DNA from: Ascidiaceihabitans sp.
Lineage (GTDB): Bacteria > Pseudomonadota > Alphaproteobacteria > Rhodobacterales > Rhodobacteraceae
Assembly: GCA_029251465.1 (NCBI GenBank)
Contig: JAQXDI010000044.1
Location: 85,783-149,782, forward strand
Length of the DNA: 64,000 nt
Reading direction: 5' to 3'
The notes beneath the pieces are model-generated. The model saw only the letters and a list, made by a program, of their open reading frames with translations, did no database searches and had not been told where the DNA came from. The number at the start of each line of letters is the position of its first letter. Position 1 is the stretch's first letter. This document shows, piece by piece, positions 26,739 to 35,373 of the stretch. A program made the position numbers and the translations under genes.

Positions 26739-26957
26739 TTAAGCGGTTCATTTCTCAGCAAAATTGGGTGTCTCAAAAGGTCTGTGATCATTTCTACACT
26801 GCGCTGCCTGAAAATGAGACAGTTTTTTCACGCAGGCCAAACCAACCCGGATTGAACCGACCCGACCTTCGCAAAATGTCACTGCTCTAACAGCGACAAT
26901 CGGCCTCCGGTTTGTATTTCGATTGACGACACGGAACGCTATGCGCAAATATCCCGC

Positions 26958-27145
26958 AGATGGTTTTCAAAACCCGCAAAGGGTGGAGGGATGAAAAGGG
27001 AATACGGTGAGGTCTAGCCAATTGGCACCGACTCCGTGACTGCCCCCGCAACTGTGAGCGGCGAGCGCCCCCGAACGATCCACTGGCCAAAAGGCTGGGA
27101 AGGATTGGGGAAGCTTTGACCCGCAAGTCAGGAGACCTGCCATCA
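26958..27145 (+). ncRNA. Cobalamin riboswitch
   Basis: The conserved elements are in order. AAAAGGGAATACGG is at 26994-27007 and GCCAATTGGCACCGACTCC follows. TGCCCCCGCAACTGTGAGCGGCGAGC is the B12-box-side core with its stem, and CCCGCAAGTCAGGAGACCTGCC ends at 27141. The CAGGAGACCTGCC hairpin partner is characteristic. The RNA senses adenosyl- or hydroxocobalamin and usually shuts off downstream genes when the vitamin is plentiful. The DUF1636 protein and the ABC importer lie directly downstream on the same strand, so the operon is probably for B12 or corrinoid uptake. The 220 bases between the P450 start and the aptamer hold no gene I can see. Confidence 0.95.
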
Positions 27146-27263
27146 TCAATGAAACTCGAACCGGGCGGGGTGTCCGGACTGGAGGCCATGATGGTTTTTA
27201 CAGGCAACGCGCCTGCGCACTTACATGTTCTGCTCCAAGCCCCGCTGCGCCGCGGAGGGCTGC

Positions 27264-27662
27264 ATGGACCGAACAAAACACACAATTTCCGTAAGCACAT
27301 CGTGCCGACACAAAAGGACCGACTGTAAACCCGGCCTTGAACTGATCGCACGCCTGCGTGCCGCATTAGACGCGGCAGGCGAGGTTTTCGCATCTGATTT
27401 CGAAATATCTGGCGTTGCCTGCATGGCAGGTTGCAACCGACCGTGCACTGTTGCCTATCACGCGACGGCCAAAGCCACCTACCTGTTTGGGGACATTGCC
27501 CCGGATCAGGATATTTCCGATCTGGTGGCGTTTGCAGATCAGTATCGCGCCCGCAACGATGGCTGGTGTTCCCTCACGACGCCCCCCGAAAAACGACACA
27601 GCGCACCACTGGCAAAAGTGCCTGCCGCCCTCATTTACGCAAAAGACGAATGTGTCCAATGA
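27264..27662 (+). CDS. DUF1636 metal-binding protein
   Basis: 132 residues from the ATG at 27264, preceded by CGGAGGG. It is a Cys-rich small cytoplasmic protein. Cys occur in STSCRH, TDCKPG, ACMAGCNRPC (a likely metal site) and near the C-terminus in KDECVQ. DUF1636 proteins recur with cobalamin riboswitches and corrinoid transport genes; a role in metal or corrinoid handling is inferred. It is the first gene after the riboswitch. Confidence 0.8.
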   Translation: MDRTKHTISVSTSCRHKRTDCKPGLELIARLRAALDAAGEVFASDFEISGVACMAGCNRPCTVAYHATAKATYLFGDIAPDQDISDLVAFADQYRARNDGWCSLTTPPEKRHSAPLAKVPAALIYAKDECVQ

Positions 27663-27739
27663 CCGGCCGTTTCAGCAGCGCCTGTCGCGTATTTGCGCAT
27701 TCCAAATCCCCCAGTCTTTCAATTCAGGAGAAAACCAAC

Positions 27740-28753
27740 ATGCAGACTGCGTTTGCCCTTGTCGCCGCCATCACCGTAAACGCCTTTGCCACGGGTGCTG
27801 TCGCGCAGCCCACGGATTACCCTTTGTCTCTGACCAATTGCGGGCGCGACATCACGATTGACCGCGCCCCCCAAAGCACCATCGGACAATCGGCAACGGA
27901 AATCATCTATGCTCTGGGTCTTGCGGACAAGGTTGTCGCCACCTCGGTCTGGTTCAGCGCAGTATTGCCGGAATTCGCCGACACAAACAGCCGGATCGAG
28001 CTTTTGGCAGACAACGACCCCAGTTTCGAAAGCGTCGTGAACAAAAACCCTGATTTGGTCGCCGTCCAGTACGAATGGCATGTGGGCCCGTCTGGCATCG
28101 TCGGCACCCACGAAATGTTCGCCGATCTGGGTATCGCGACCTACACGATCCCCGCGGATTGCGACACCAAGGACAACACGACCAGCGGTGACGGCACGCG
28201 CACGGGCGCATTCACGCCCAGCTCGATCTACAAAGGCATCAAAGAACTGTCGGCGATTTATGACGCTCAGGATGCAGGTTTGGAACTGGTCGCAAACCTC
28301 AAATCCCGCGAGGCAAACGCAATCGAGATGGCGCAAACCCTTGCTCTGCCCAACGACATAACGGCGGCCTTTTGGTTCTCATCCGCCGATCTTCAGATTG
28401 ATCCTTACATGGCCGGGCGAATGGGCGCGCCAGGGTACATGATGGACCAGCTTGGCATCAAAAATGTTGTGCAATCGGACGAGGAATGGCCAACTGTCGG
28501 ATGGGAAACAATCGCCCGCGCCGACCCGACGGTTCTGGTCATTGCCGAGATGGATCGCCGCCGCTACCCCGCCGACAACATTGAGGCGAAACTTGGATTT
28601 CTGCGCACGGATCCCGTTGCCAGCCAGATGACAGCAGTGCGAGAGGGCCGCGTCGTCGTCATGGATGCCCACGCCATGAGCGCGACCATGCGCACGATAT
28701 TTGGCCTCGAAACCTTGGCGATGGCACTCAGCACATTCGAGTTCGGGTCTTGA
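27740..28753 (+). CDS. ABC transporter substrate-binding protein, BtuF/FhuD type
   Basis: 337 residues from the ATG at 27740 (CAGGAG nine bases upstream); longer in-frame starts run back through the previous gene. The signal peptide (1-22, TGAVAQ) precedes a TroA-type periplasmic-binding fold. IGQSATEIIYALGLADKVVATS is the typical N-lobe opening and the C-lobe contains MMDQLGIKNVV. It binds a large ligand (corrinoid or ferric siderophore). The cobalamin riboswitch upstream makes corrinoids the best guess. The stop overlaps the permease start (TTGA). Confidence 0.88.
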   Translation: MQTAFALVAAITVNAFATGAVAQPTDYPLSLTNCGRDITIDRAPQSTIGQSATEIIYALGLADKVVATSVWFSAVLPEFADTNSRIELLADNDPSFESVVNKNPDLVAVQYEWHVGPSGIVGTHEMFADLGIATYTIPADCDTKDNTTSGDGTRTGAFTPSSIYKGIKELSAIYDAQDAGLELVANLKSREANAIEMAQTLALPNDITAAFWFSSADLQIDPYMAGRMGAPGYMMDQLGIKNVVQSDEEWPTVGWETIARADPTVLVIAEMDRRRYPADNIEAKLGFLRTDPVASQMTAVREGRVVVMDAHAMSATMRTIFGLETLAMALSTFEFGS

Positions 28754-29799
28754 GCGATACCGCAGTACTGACACGGCCGCGCCCCTTCAGATTGGGGTGG
28801 CTTGCACCAGTCGTGCTTGTGATTTCGATCATCACGGGTGCCTGCATCGGAGAGACGGCGATACCCGTTTCAACCGTCTTTCAAGTGATCGCCAACAAGC
28901 TTTTCGGGGCTGGCTAACCCGTGGGGCGCATTGATGAGGGCATCATCTGGGAATACCGCCTCAGCAGAGCCGTTGTCGCTGCATGTTGTGGCGCAGGGTT
29001 GGCGTTGTCGGGGGTCGTGTTGCAGGCCCTGCTGCGCAATGCGCTCGCGGATCCGTATTTATTGGGCATTTCCGTCGGTGCCTCAACCGGAGCCGTCGCC
29101 GTCACCGTTGCCGGCATCGGGGCTGGTGCGGTGTCGCTCGCGGTTGGGGCATTTGCGGGCGCAGTTTTGGCCTTTGTCGTTGTGGCTGTGCTGGCACGTG
29201 CGGCTGGGGGCGGAACGGGGGTGCAAGCAGCGGGCGTGATTATTCTTGCGGGCATCGCCGGATCGCAGCTGTTCAATGCGCTCACCGCCTTTCTGATTGC
29301 AAAATCCGCGAATGCAGAACAGGCGCGCGGGATCATGTTCTGGCTGCTTGGCAACCTATCTGGTGTCCGGTGGGAAGATGCGGTTTTTGCCATACCGGCG
29401 GCGCTGTTGGGGGTCATCGTTTGCGTTTGGCATATTCGCGCCTTGGATGCGTTCACCTTTGGGGCGGACAGTGCCGCCTCTCTTGGGATTTCCGTGCGGC
29501 GGGTTCAGGTTTTGTTGATTGGGATCACGGCAGTGATGACGGCCGCGATGGTGTCGATGGTCGGATCGATCGGCTTTGTCGGGCTGGTGATTCCGCACGC
29601 CATGCGCCTTGTTGTGGGGGCGCGTCACGAACGCCTTGTTCCCGCGTCCGCCCTGGCCGGAGCGGTGTTTCTGATCGCCTCGGACATCTTGTCGCGCGTT
29701 CTTATTCCGGGTCAGGTTTTGCCCATCGGGGTCATCACAGCCCTTGTCGGCGCGCCTGCCTTTGCGCTTATTTTGATACGGGGGCGCCATTCAAAATGA
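28750..29799 (+). pseudogene. FecCD/BtuC-type permease with an in-frame ochre codon
   Basis: From the TTG at 28750, which overlaps the previous stop as TTGA, the frame codes for helix 1 (LAPVVLVISIITGACIGE). It then meets TAA at 28915-28917 and continues in the same frame from a GTG at 28921 (MGRIDEGIIWEYRLSRAVVA). The second part carries the rest of a normal FecCD permease: the conserved LSGVVLQALLRNALADPYLLGISVGAS and SIGFVGLVIPHAMRLVVGA. A complete family member would be one polypeptide of about 350 residues. Either the gene is inactivated, or two fragments are made by termination-reinitiation across the short gap. It overlaps the ATPase start by four bases. Confidence 0.75.
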
Positions 29800-30560
29800 G
29801 CCTGTCTTGTCACAATCTTGGATGGTCGGTGCGCGGCACATCCATCGTTTCCGGCGTCACCCTAGAGGTCGTCACCGGCGAAACACTTGGTCTGGTTGGT
29901 GCCAACGGGTCCGGGAAATCTACGCTTCTCAAGATGCTGGCGGGCATTCAAAAGCCGCACATCGGATCGGTTTTACTGTCCGGGGTCTGTTGTTCCACGC
30001 TGGGCCAACGCGAAATCGCCCGCTCTATCGCATTCGTGGAACAACACGCCGAAACGACGGACCGGATCACTGTGCGCGATGCGGTTGAACTGGGTCGAAC
30101 GCCGTGGCTTGACGGGATTGGGCGCTGGTCAAAATTTGATACAGCCAGCGTTCTACGCGCGCTCTGCGCCGTTGAAATGACGTCTTATGTTGACCGCTAT
30201 TGGCACACGCTGTCCGGCGGTGAACGACAGCGGGTGCACATCGCCCGTTCGCTTGCGCAAGACCCCAAAGTGTTGCTGCTGGACGAGCCGACGAACCATC
30301 TAGATATTCACCATCAACTGTCGATCCTGTCGTTGGTCCACACTCTGGAAATCACCAGCGTTGTCGCGCTTCACGATCTTAATCACGCAACGCAATGCGA
30401 CCGGATCGGCGTGATGCACCACGGTCAGCTTATCGCGCTTGGGCGTCCCCACGACATATTAACGCCTGACCTGATGCACCAGACCTTTGGCGTCCACGCG
30501 CGTTTTGTCACCGACCCACACGACGGCAGCCGGTTCCTGCGTTTTCACCAATCGGCCTGA
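29796..30560 (+). CDS. ABC transporter ATPase, BtuD/FecE type
   Basis: 254 residues from the ATG at 29796 (ATGA overlap with the permease). The Walker A is GANGSGKST near residue 38, the signature HTLSGGERQRV near 141, the Walker B LLLDEPTNHLDIHHQ near 165 and the switch His in LHDLNHA near 195. It energises the uptake system on the cytoplasmic side. The gene looks intact even though the permease carries a stop codon, which suggests that the interruption is recent. Confidence 0.93.
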   Translation: MSLSCHNLGWSVRGTSIVSGVTLEVVTGETLGLVGANGSGKSTLLKMLAGIQKPHIGSVLLSGVCCSTLGQREIARSIAFVEQHAETTDRITVRDAVELGRTPWLDGIGRWSKFDTASVLRALCAVEMTSYVDRYWHTLSGGERQRVHIARSLAQDPKVLLLDEPTNHLDIHHQLSILSLVHTLEITSVVALHDLNHATQCDRIGVMHHGQLIALGRPHDILTPDLMHQTFGVHARFVTDPHDGSRFLRFHQSA

Positions 30561-30627
30561 AGATTACGCCGCACACGAAGGGCACAGGACCAAAGGCAAT
30601 CAACGCGATGGACAACAGGTGTAGTTC

Positions 30628-31515
30628 CTATCCTAAACCTCGCGCCAACAGATCAAAAACCAAGCGAATTCGCAGATTTGTTTTGAGTTCACGGTGGGCC
30701 ACCACCCAAGTTTCGATTTTGATCGGTTCAAACGCGGGACATGGATTTTCAAGCTCTGGATGGGCCGCCCCGATCTCGATCGGAAGAATGCCAATGCCAA
30801 AACCTTGGCGCACAAGTTCCAGGGCGAGCGTTGCACTTGAGGTCGAAAAATTGAAGTTTCTGGTGGTCAAATTCACCCCCCGTGACGCCATCAACCCAAG
30901 CCGCAGTTCCGGCTGATCGAACCCGACGAACTTCAAACGTTCAAGATCAGCCAGCGTCTTGGGGCGACCAACCTCATCAAGGTATTGTTTTGAGGCAAAA
31001 AGATGCGCGGTTGTGTCTCGTAGCCGCTTGGCAAACAGCGTCTCGTCTTTGGGGCGCGCGTGACGGATCGCAATATCAGCTTCCCGCCGCCGCAGATCGC
31101 TTAACTCATTTGACGCGATCACCTCGATCTGTAGATCTGGCGCGGTTTTGCACAGTTCCTTTAGGATCGGCGGCAGGAAATGCGTCGCCATCAAGTTTGT
31201 GGCAGAGATCAACACGTGCCCGACCACCGCTTGAGATTGTCCCGTTGCGGTCACGGATATGCTGTTTGCCGCGTCACCCATCGTGCGAAAATGCGCAAGC
31301 AATTCGACACCAGACTGGGTTAGCAAAAGTGCCCGTGACGTCCGTTCAAACAGTGTCACGCCCAGCGCATCTTCGAGACCGGCAACCTGTCTGCTCAGCG
31401 TTGGTTGGGTCAACCCAAGTGCACGCGCAGCGGCAGATAACGACCCCTCCTCAGCGGTGACAAGAAACGCCCGCGCTTGGTTCCAATCGAAAGCTGATCG
31501 TTTCAACTCCATCAT
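30628..31515 (-). CDS. LysR family transcriptional regulator
   Basis: 295 residues. A winged-helix DNA-binding domain (residues 8-66: AFLVTAEEGSLSAAARALGLTQPTLSRQV) is followed by the substrate-binding domain. It is divergent from the DUF2306 membrane protein, 244 bases away, the usual arrangement for a LysR regulator and its target. Inducer unknown. The immediate start region lacks a strong ribosome site; two consecutive ATG codons are at the start. Confidence 0.92.
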   Translation of the reverse strand: MMELKRSAFDWNQARAFLVTAEEGSLSAAARALGLTQPTLSRQVAGLEDALGVTLFERTSRALLLTQSGVELLAHFRTMGDAANSISVTATGQSQAVVGHVLISATNLMATHFLPPILKELCKTAPDLQIEVIASNELSDLRRREADIAIRHARPKDETLFAKRLRDTTAHLFASKQYLDEVGRPKTLADLERLKFVGFDQPELRLGLMASRGVNLTTRNFNFSTSSATLALELVRQGFGIGILPIEIGAAHPELENPCPAFEPIKIETWVVAHRELKTNLRIRLVFDLLARGLG

Positions 31516-31759
31516 TTACGTATACCAAAACAAGAAAGATGCGCAATTCCGTATTGGCGATCAGAGGTCTATGTTTCGCGCGTCGACTAACTTTAGATGG
31601 GTAAAATATGACGTTACAACTTGGATCCAAAAGGCCGCGCATGCTGAGGGTGCCTTGTGCGGCCCAGCCCTTTGATCTGATGATGGCCACGCATGTCCTT
31701 GGGCATTTGCCAACCCCACAACGCGCCCTCGCCTTCCAATCTTTGCCGAAAGAAATTCC
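31516..31759. other. Divergent intergenic region, possible gene remnant
   Basis: This 244-base gap holds the divergent promoters of the LysR and DUF2306 genes. A 54-codon open frame (31608-31772, plus strand) contains FDLMMATHVLGHLP, which looks like a fragment of a larger enzyme. It has no ribosome site and overlaps the DUF2306 start, so I do not call it a gene. Confidence 0.3.
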
Positions 31760-32416
31760 GTGCGACATCTAAATAGAACCGAGTGGATCGCCTTCGCTCT
31801 GATCGTCGCTTTTTCGTTCATTCCGGCAATTGGCGGTCTGATCCGGGTTCGGGAACTTGCAGGTGGACCGCAAATCGCGCCCGAAAATCTTCGGGCTTTG
31901 CTTTCTCCTGCCCCAATCATACTCCACATGTTCAGCAGTGTTTTGTTCTGCATTGCCGGTGCGTTTCAATTCTTTCCGAGCATCCGGCGCCATCACCCCA
32001 CAGCGCATCGCCTGATCGGTCGCGCCGTTGCAATCGCCGGCTGTGTCGCAGCGATCAGTGGCTTGTGGATGACACTGTTTTTTGCCTTTCCCGATACCTT
32101 GCAAGGGCGTCCGCTTTTTTGGGTGCGGATCGTCTTGGGGGTCTTGATGATCGGTTTTATCATCGGGGCCGTGATTGCAATCAGGTCGCGCAATGTCTTT
32201 CAACACAGTGCCGCGATGCTGCGCGCCTATGCGATTGGTCAAGGTGCGTCGACGCAAACATTTGTGGGCATCAGCTGGATCATTTTTGTTGGTTACGAGG
32301 CAACGGGACCTGCCCGCGACGGGCTGATGATTGGGTCGTGGGTGATCAACCTTTTGGCGGCAGAAATCGTGATCTGGACAGCACTAAGGCCCGCAAATCG
32401 ATCATCAAAGACGTGA
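31760..32416 (+). CDS. DUF2306 membrane protein
   Basis: 218 residues with about six or seven hydrophobic helices. The family pattern is visible: HMFSSVLFCIAGAFQFFPSIRRHHPTAHRLIGRA in the second/third helix region, and HSAAMLRAYAIGQGASTQTF near residue 150. Both include the conserved His and Arg residues. GTG is the only long start and has a weak ribosome site, so the start is uncertain. Function unknown. It is divergent from a LysR regulator that may control it. Confidence 0.8.
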   Translation: MRHLNRTEWIAFALIVAFSFIPAIGGLIRVRELAGGPQIAPENLRALLSPAPIILHMFSSVLFCIAGAFQFFPSIRRHHPTAHRLIGRAVAIAGCVAAISGLWMTLFFAFPDTLQGRPLFWVRIVLGVLMIGFIIGAVIAIRSRNVFQHSAAMLRAYAIGQGASTQTFVGISWIIFVGYEATGPARDGLMIGSWVINLLAAEIVIWTALRPANRSSKT

Positions 32417-32457
32417 TCATTTCGCGGGCCGTGGTGCGTGACCAAACCGTTTAGCAT

Positions 32458-33237
32458 CTAGTCCAACGTTTGCATCTTGGTCAGGCCAGACAGGCCCTTT
32501 GTGGGCGTCAGGCCGAACGTTTTCATGGCTGTACGCGCCGTATGCGCCGCATCTGAAAACCCGGCATCGCCCCCCGCTATGCCAATGCGCTCGCCTTGAT
32601 GCGCACTACGAGCAGTCGCCAAAATTGCCGCCCAGATTTTGAATTTTCGAAATGTTTGGCCGGTTGTGGATTTGAAATGTCGCAGGGCTTGTGTCCGCTC
32701 CAACCCAAGGCGCTCTGCAAGTTCGATCTGGGACATTCGGACCATGGGGCTGGCATAAATCTCCCTTAGAATTTCCATCACTTTGCGGTCTGGCGGGGGG
32801 TGGCTCCCCTCAAGCATTGTGCGAAAACGGGCCATAGTTAGGTGGTCGAACGTTTCAAAAACAGTCGGAAACATGCGCCATTCTGCACCCAGCGGTTTGA
32901 AATCAGCGGTCTGCGTCGACAGCTGCACGCCATCAAGATAGATGATCTCAGCCCCACCCGAACGGACCACAACACTGTGCGCAACACCGGGCTTTATGCA
33001 GACAATTTGCGCGTCCAGTTCCGCCATGTCATTTGCAACACGCACTGGTTCTTGGCGCCCAAAAATGACGCATGGCATCAGGTTTTTGTGCAAAGCAAGT
33101 GCGCCCGCGTCAAATGAAAACAAATGGTTTTGAAACGTCTTCGTCTGCGCGGGCATATGCGATCCGTCGGTAAAAATGATTGTAAAAAGGGTCCGGCCTG
33201 TTTTTGATCTTACCCGAAATGAAACATCTTTTGACAT
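32458..33237 (-). CDS. AraC family transcriptional regulator
   Basis: 259 residues from the ATG at 33237, with AGGG upstream; a longer start would overlap the divergent promoter. The C-terminal third is the double helix-turn-helix: IELAERLGLERTQALRHFKSTTGQTFRKFKIW followed by IAGGDAGFSDAAHTARTAMKTFGLTP. The N-terminal part is a cupin-like sensor domain (GVQLSTQTADF region). It is divergent from an alpha/beta hydrolase gene whose promoter it may control. Confidence 0.88.
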   Translation of the reverse strand: MSKDVSFRVRSKTGRTLFTIIFTDGSHMPAQTKTFQNHLFSFDAGALALHKNLMPCVIFGRQEPVRVANDMAELDAQIVCIKPGVAHSVVVRSGGAEIIYLDGVQLSTQTADFKPLGAEWRMFPTVFETFDHLTMARFRTMLEGSHPPPDRKVMEILREIYASPMVRMSQIELAERLGLERTQALRHFKSTTGQTFRKFKIWAAILATARSAHQGERIGIAGGDAGFSDAAHTARTAMKTFGLTPTKGLSGLTKMQTLD

Positions 33238-33355
33238 GGCTTTAACCCTGCCATGCCCACAGATCGCGCCGTTTTTTGCACGTTCTTTCAAGCGCAAGCC
33301 CTCGTGCATGTGCAAAGGAGTTGTTCCTATTTGCCCTTAACGGAATGCACAGATT

Positions 33356-34312
33356 ATGAAACGTTTTGCAGCTAACAGCCTGATCGGGATTGTTGCGTTG
33401 ACCATTGGTGTCACCTTCGCGTGGTTCGCCGTACCAAACATCGTCGCAACAGGTTTGCTGAGGCTGAACAATATGTCGGCAGGCCTGAGCGCAAAAATTG
33501 TAACGACCGAAATTGGCGACATTCATTATCTCGAAGGGGGCCAAGGCGAGACCATCGTCATGGTGCACGGCATCTACGCGCGCAAAGAACATATGGTCGA
33601 TCTGGCACGTCATTTTGTCGATGATTATCATGTCATTGCGATTGATTTGCCGGGGTTTGGTGACAATGAAAAACGCGCTGATGCGGATTATTTGCTTGTC
33701 CAACAGCAGGCAAACTTGGCGGTCGTTCTTGAGGCGCTTGAAGTTGAAAACGCCCATATTGCCGCAAATTCCATGGGGGCCTATGTGTCGGCCCTTTTGG
33801 CCACGGCCCGTCCCGATCTGGTGGCCAGCCTCGCATTTATCGGCAGCCCCCTTGGCGTGCCAACAGCGATCAAAAGCGACATGGACATCGCACTTGAACA
33901 GGGCCAAATCCCCTTGTTGGTCCAAACCGAGGCTGATTTTCACGCGCGCAACGACTGGCTATCGCCAAATATCCCCTACGTGCCCGGGCCGATTTACAAC
34001 AGCTGGATGCACAGCGAGGTCGCGAAGGCCGACAAAAACGCCCATGTTTGGGATATTGTGCACAATCGCTCAACGGTTCCCACGGTCTTGGAATTGGCAC
34101 CCTCGCTGAGCATGCAGTCCCTGATTATCTGGTGCCGCCCTGACCGGATTTTTCACGTCAGCGGGGCGGCGTTGCTTGCCCAAGAGTTGCCACACGCAAC
34201 ACTGAGAACTCTGGATGAGTGTGGTCATTTGCCAATGCTTGATCAACCAGACTTAGTGGCCGAAATTTATGCGAAGTTCCTTAGAAATCTCACGCAAAAT
34301 GCAGAGCGTTAA
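33356..34312 (+). CDS. Membrane-anchored alpha/beta hydrolase
   Basis: 318 residues. A single N-terminal membrane helix (residues 5-25, LIGIVALTIGVTFAWFAV) anchors a periplasm-facing or membrane-associated hydrolase. VMVHGIYARKEHMV is the oxyanion region, AANSMGAYVSAL the nucleophile elbow with Ser near residue 138, WCRPDRIFHV the Asp and LDECGHLPMLDQP the His. The triad is intact. Substrate unknown; related proteins are esterases or lysophospholipases. Divergent from the AraC gene. Confidence 0.87.
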   Translation: MKRFAANSLIGIVALTIGVTFAWFAVPNIVATGLLRLNNMSAGLSAKIVTTEIGDIHYLEGGQGETIVMVHGIYARKEHMVDLARHFVDDYHVIAIDLPGFGDNEKRADADYLLVQQQANLAVVLEALEVENAHIAANSMGAYVSALLATARPDLVASLAFIGSPLGVPTAIKSDMDIALEQGQIPLLVQTEADFHARNDWLSPNIPYVPGPIYNSWMHSEVAKADKNAHVWDIVHNRSTVPTVLELAPSLSMQSLIIWCRPDRIFHVSGAALLAQELPHATLRTLDECGHLPMLDQPDLVAEIYAKFLRNLTQNAER

Positions 34313-34385
34313 CCATGATGACATCAGGTACAACTGCTGACATGCGACAAGAAATCGCTGATCCTTCAAATCCGGAAAGATTGCC

Positions 34386-35080
34386 ATGAACCCTGCCTCG
34401 TTGCTCTTTTGGGCGTCCAGTTTCGTCCTACTGATTTCTGGTGTCTTGCTGCCCGAAGCCATCAGTTTTCTGCGGCCTGACTATAGCTCAATTGCGAACT
34501 ATATCAGCGAACTCGGCGCAAAAGACGCTGACTATGCGCCGCTCATTAATGTCTTCAGCTTTCTGCCCGTCGCCCTCTCCAGTGCGATAGCAATTTCATG
34601 TCTGCGGGGACGGTGTTCTGGAAATGTCTTGGCCAAAACGGGGCTGGTTTTATGGGGCATTGGTTTGTCGGGGGGATACCTCTGCGCGGTTCTTTTCCCA
34701 TGCGATTCCACAACCTCGCCGGACTTGTCGCCTATCCGGTCGGAACCATTGGCCTCTTTTTGCTCGCAGCAGGATTGGCGCAAAACCCAGCGACGTCGAA
34801 ATTTGTAGTCGTGGTTGCGATCTTAACAGCCATTGCCTTTGTGATGATGCTACTGCCCGAGCAAGCTGATTTTCGCGGATTTTGGCAAAGGCTGGCGGAC
34901 TACTCTATGTTTCTTCTGATCCTGAGCGTTGGGCGGATTTTACCCCGTCCACCCGCCCCATTGCCTCTAATCCGGAAACGCCGCGTGTGCGCAGACTTGC
35001 TCCAGATCCGACGCCCACAACGGCTGCTCTGCGGTGAAAATTCGAACCCTTTCGGCGACGTCAACTGGTGCGCTCAGTGA
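34386..35080 (+). pseudogene. DUF998 membrane protein, frameshifted
   Basis: The first frame from the ATG at 34386 codes for two or three membrane helices of a DUF998 protein (SSIANYISELGA, then GGYLCAVLFPCD). After about 34712 the homologous sequence continues in another frame (FHNLAGLVAYPVGTIGLFLLAAGL, then FVVVVAILTAIAFVMMLLPE). The connecting loop usual for DUF998 (a Cys/Pro-rich stretch before HNLAG) is missing, so the lesion is probably a short deletion that also shifted frame. The C-terminal frame runs on to 35080 into the convergent GFA gene, so the original stop is also lost or shifted. Confidence 0.75.
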
Positions 35081-35371
35081 TCCCGCCGGAACGATCATCT
35101 TGGTTGCGTCGCCATTTATCCACGGAACGCCAGAACCGCAGACTTGGCAAAACGACTTGGAAATATCCCGTTCGGGGACCTGGTATTTGACGATTTTGTC
35201 AACGCCCCCGCACCAGTCAAAGCCGTTGATATCCACGAACAAGTTGGACGCAAACGCTGATCCGGTGATTTGACGGCACTGATCACAGCTGCACAAAAAC
35301 AGCTTTTCGAAGGTGTTGATCACCTCGAATGACACCGCGCCGCACAGGCAGTTGCCTTTGATTTTCTTCAT
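34967..35371 (-). CDS. GFA (CENP-V/glutathione-dependent formaldehyde-activating) family protein
   Basis: 134 residues from the ATG at 35371 (AAAGGA upstream). The zinc-binding Cys are intact: GNCLCGAV near the N-terminus, LFLCSCDQCRQITG near residue 30 and FCQVCGSGVPW near 80. Proteins of this fold bind glutathione or related small thiols; the enzymatic role is seldom known. It is very similar to the first 140 residues of the fusion gene at 41016 (shared CSCDQCRQITGSAFASNLFV), so the two are paralogues. Confidence 0.88.
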   Translation of the reverse strand: MKKIKGNCLCGAVSFEVINTFEKLFLCSCDQCRQITGSAFASNLFVDINGFDWCGGVDKIVKYQVPERDISKSFCQVCGSGVPWINGDATKMIVPAGSLSAPVDVAERVRIFTAEQPLWASDLEQVCAHAAFPD

Positions 35372-35373
35372 AA

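Noticed and set aside
26769..26820. TGTCTCA ... TGAGACA inverted pair upstream of the P450
   Set aside because: The half-sites are 38 bases apart, so a simple dimer operator is doubtful; mentioned only with the P450.
27431..27739. A 103-codon N-terminal extension of the binding protein
   Set aside because: It overlaps the DUF1636 gene in another frame; the ATG at 27740 has a ribosome site and is followed by a signal peptide.
28983..29795. An N-terminal extension of the importer ATPase reading through the permease region
   Set aside because: The upstream part is an alternate frame of the permease; the ATPase starts at the ATG at 29796 with the usual ATGA overlap.
31608..31772. 54-codon frame with FDLMMATHVLGHLP in the LysR-DUF2306 gap
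   Set aside because: No ribosome site, overlaps the next gene, and the similarity to enzyme fragments is too short to call.
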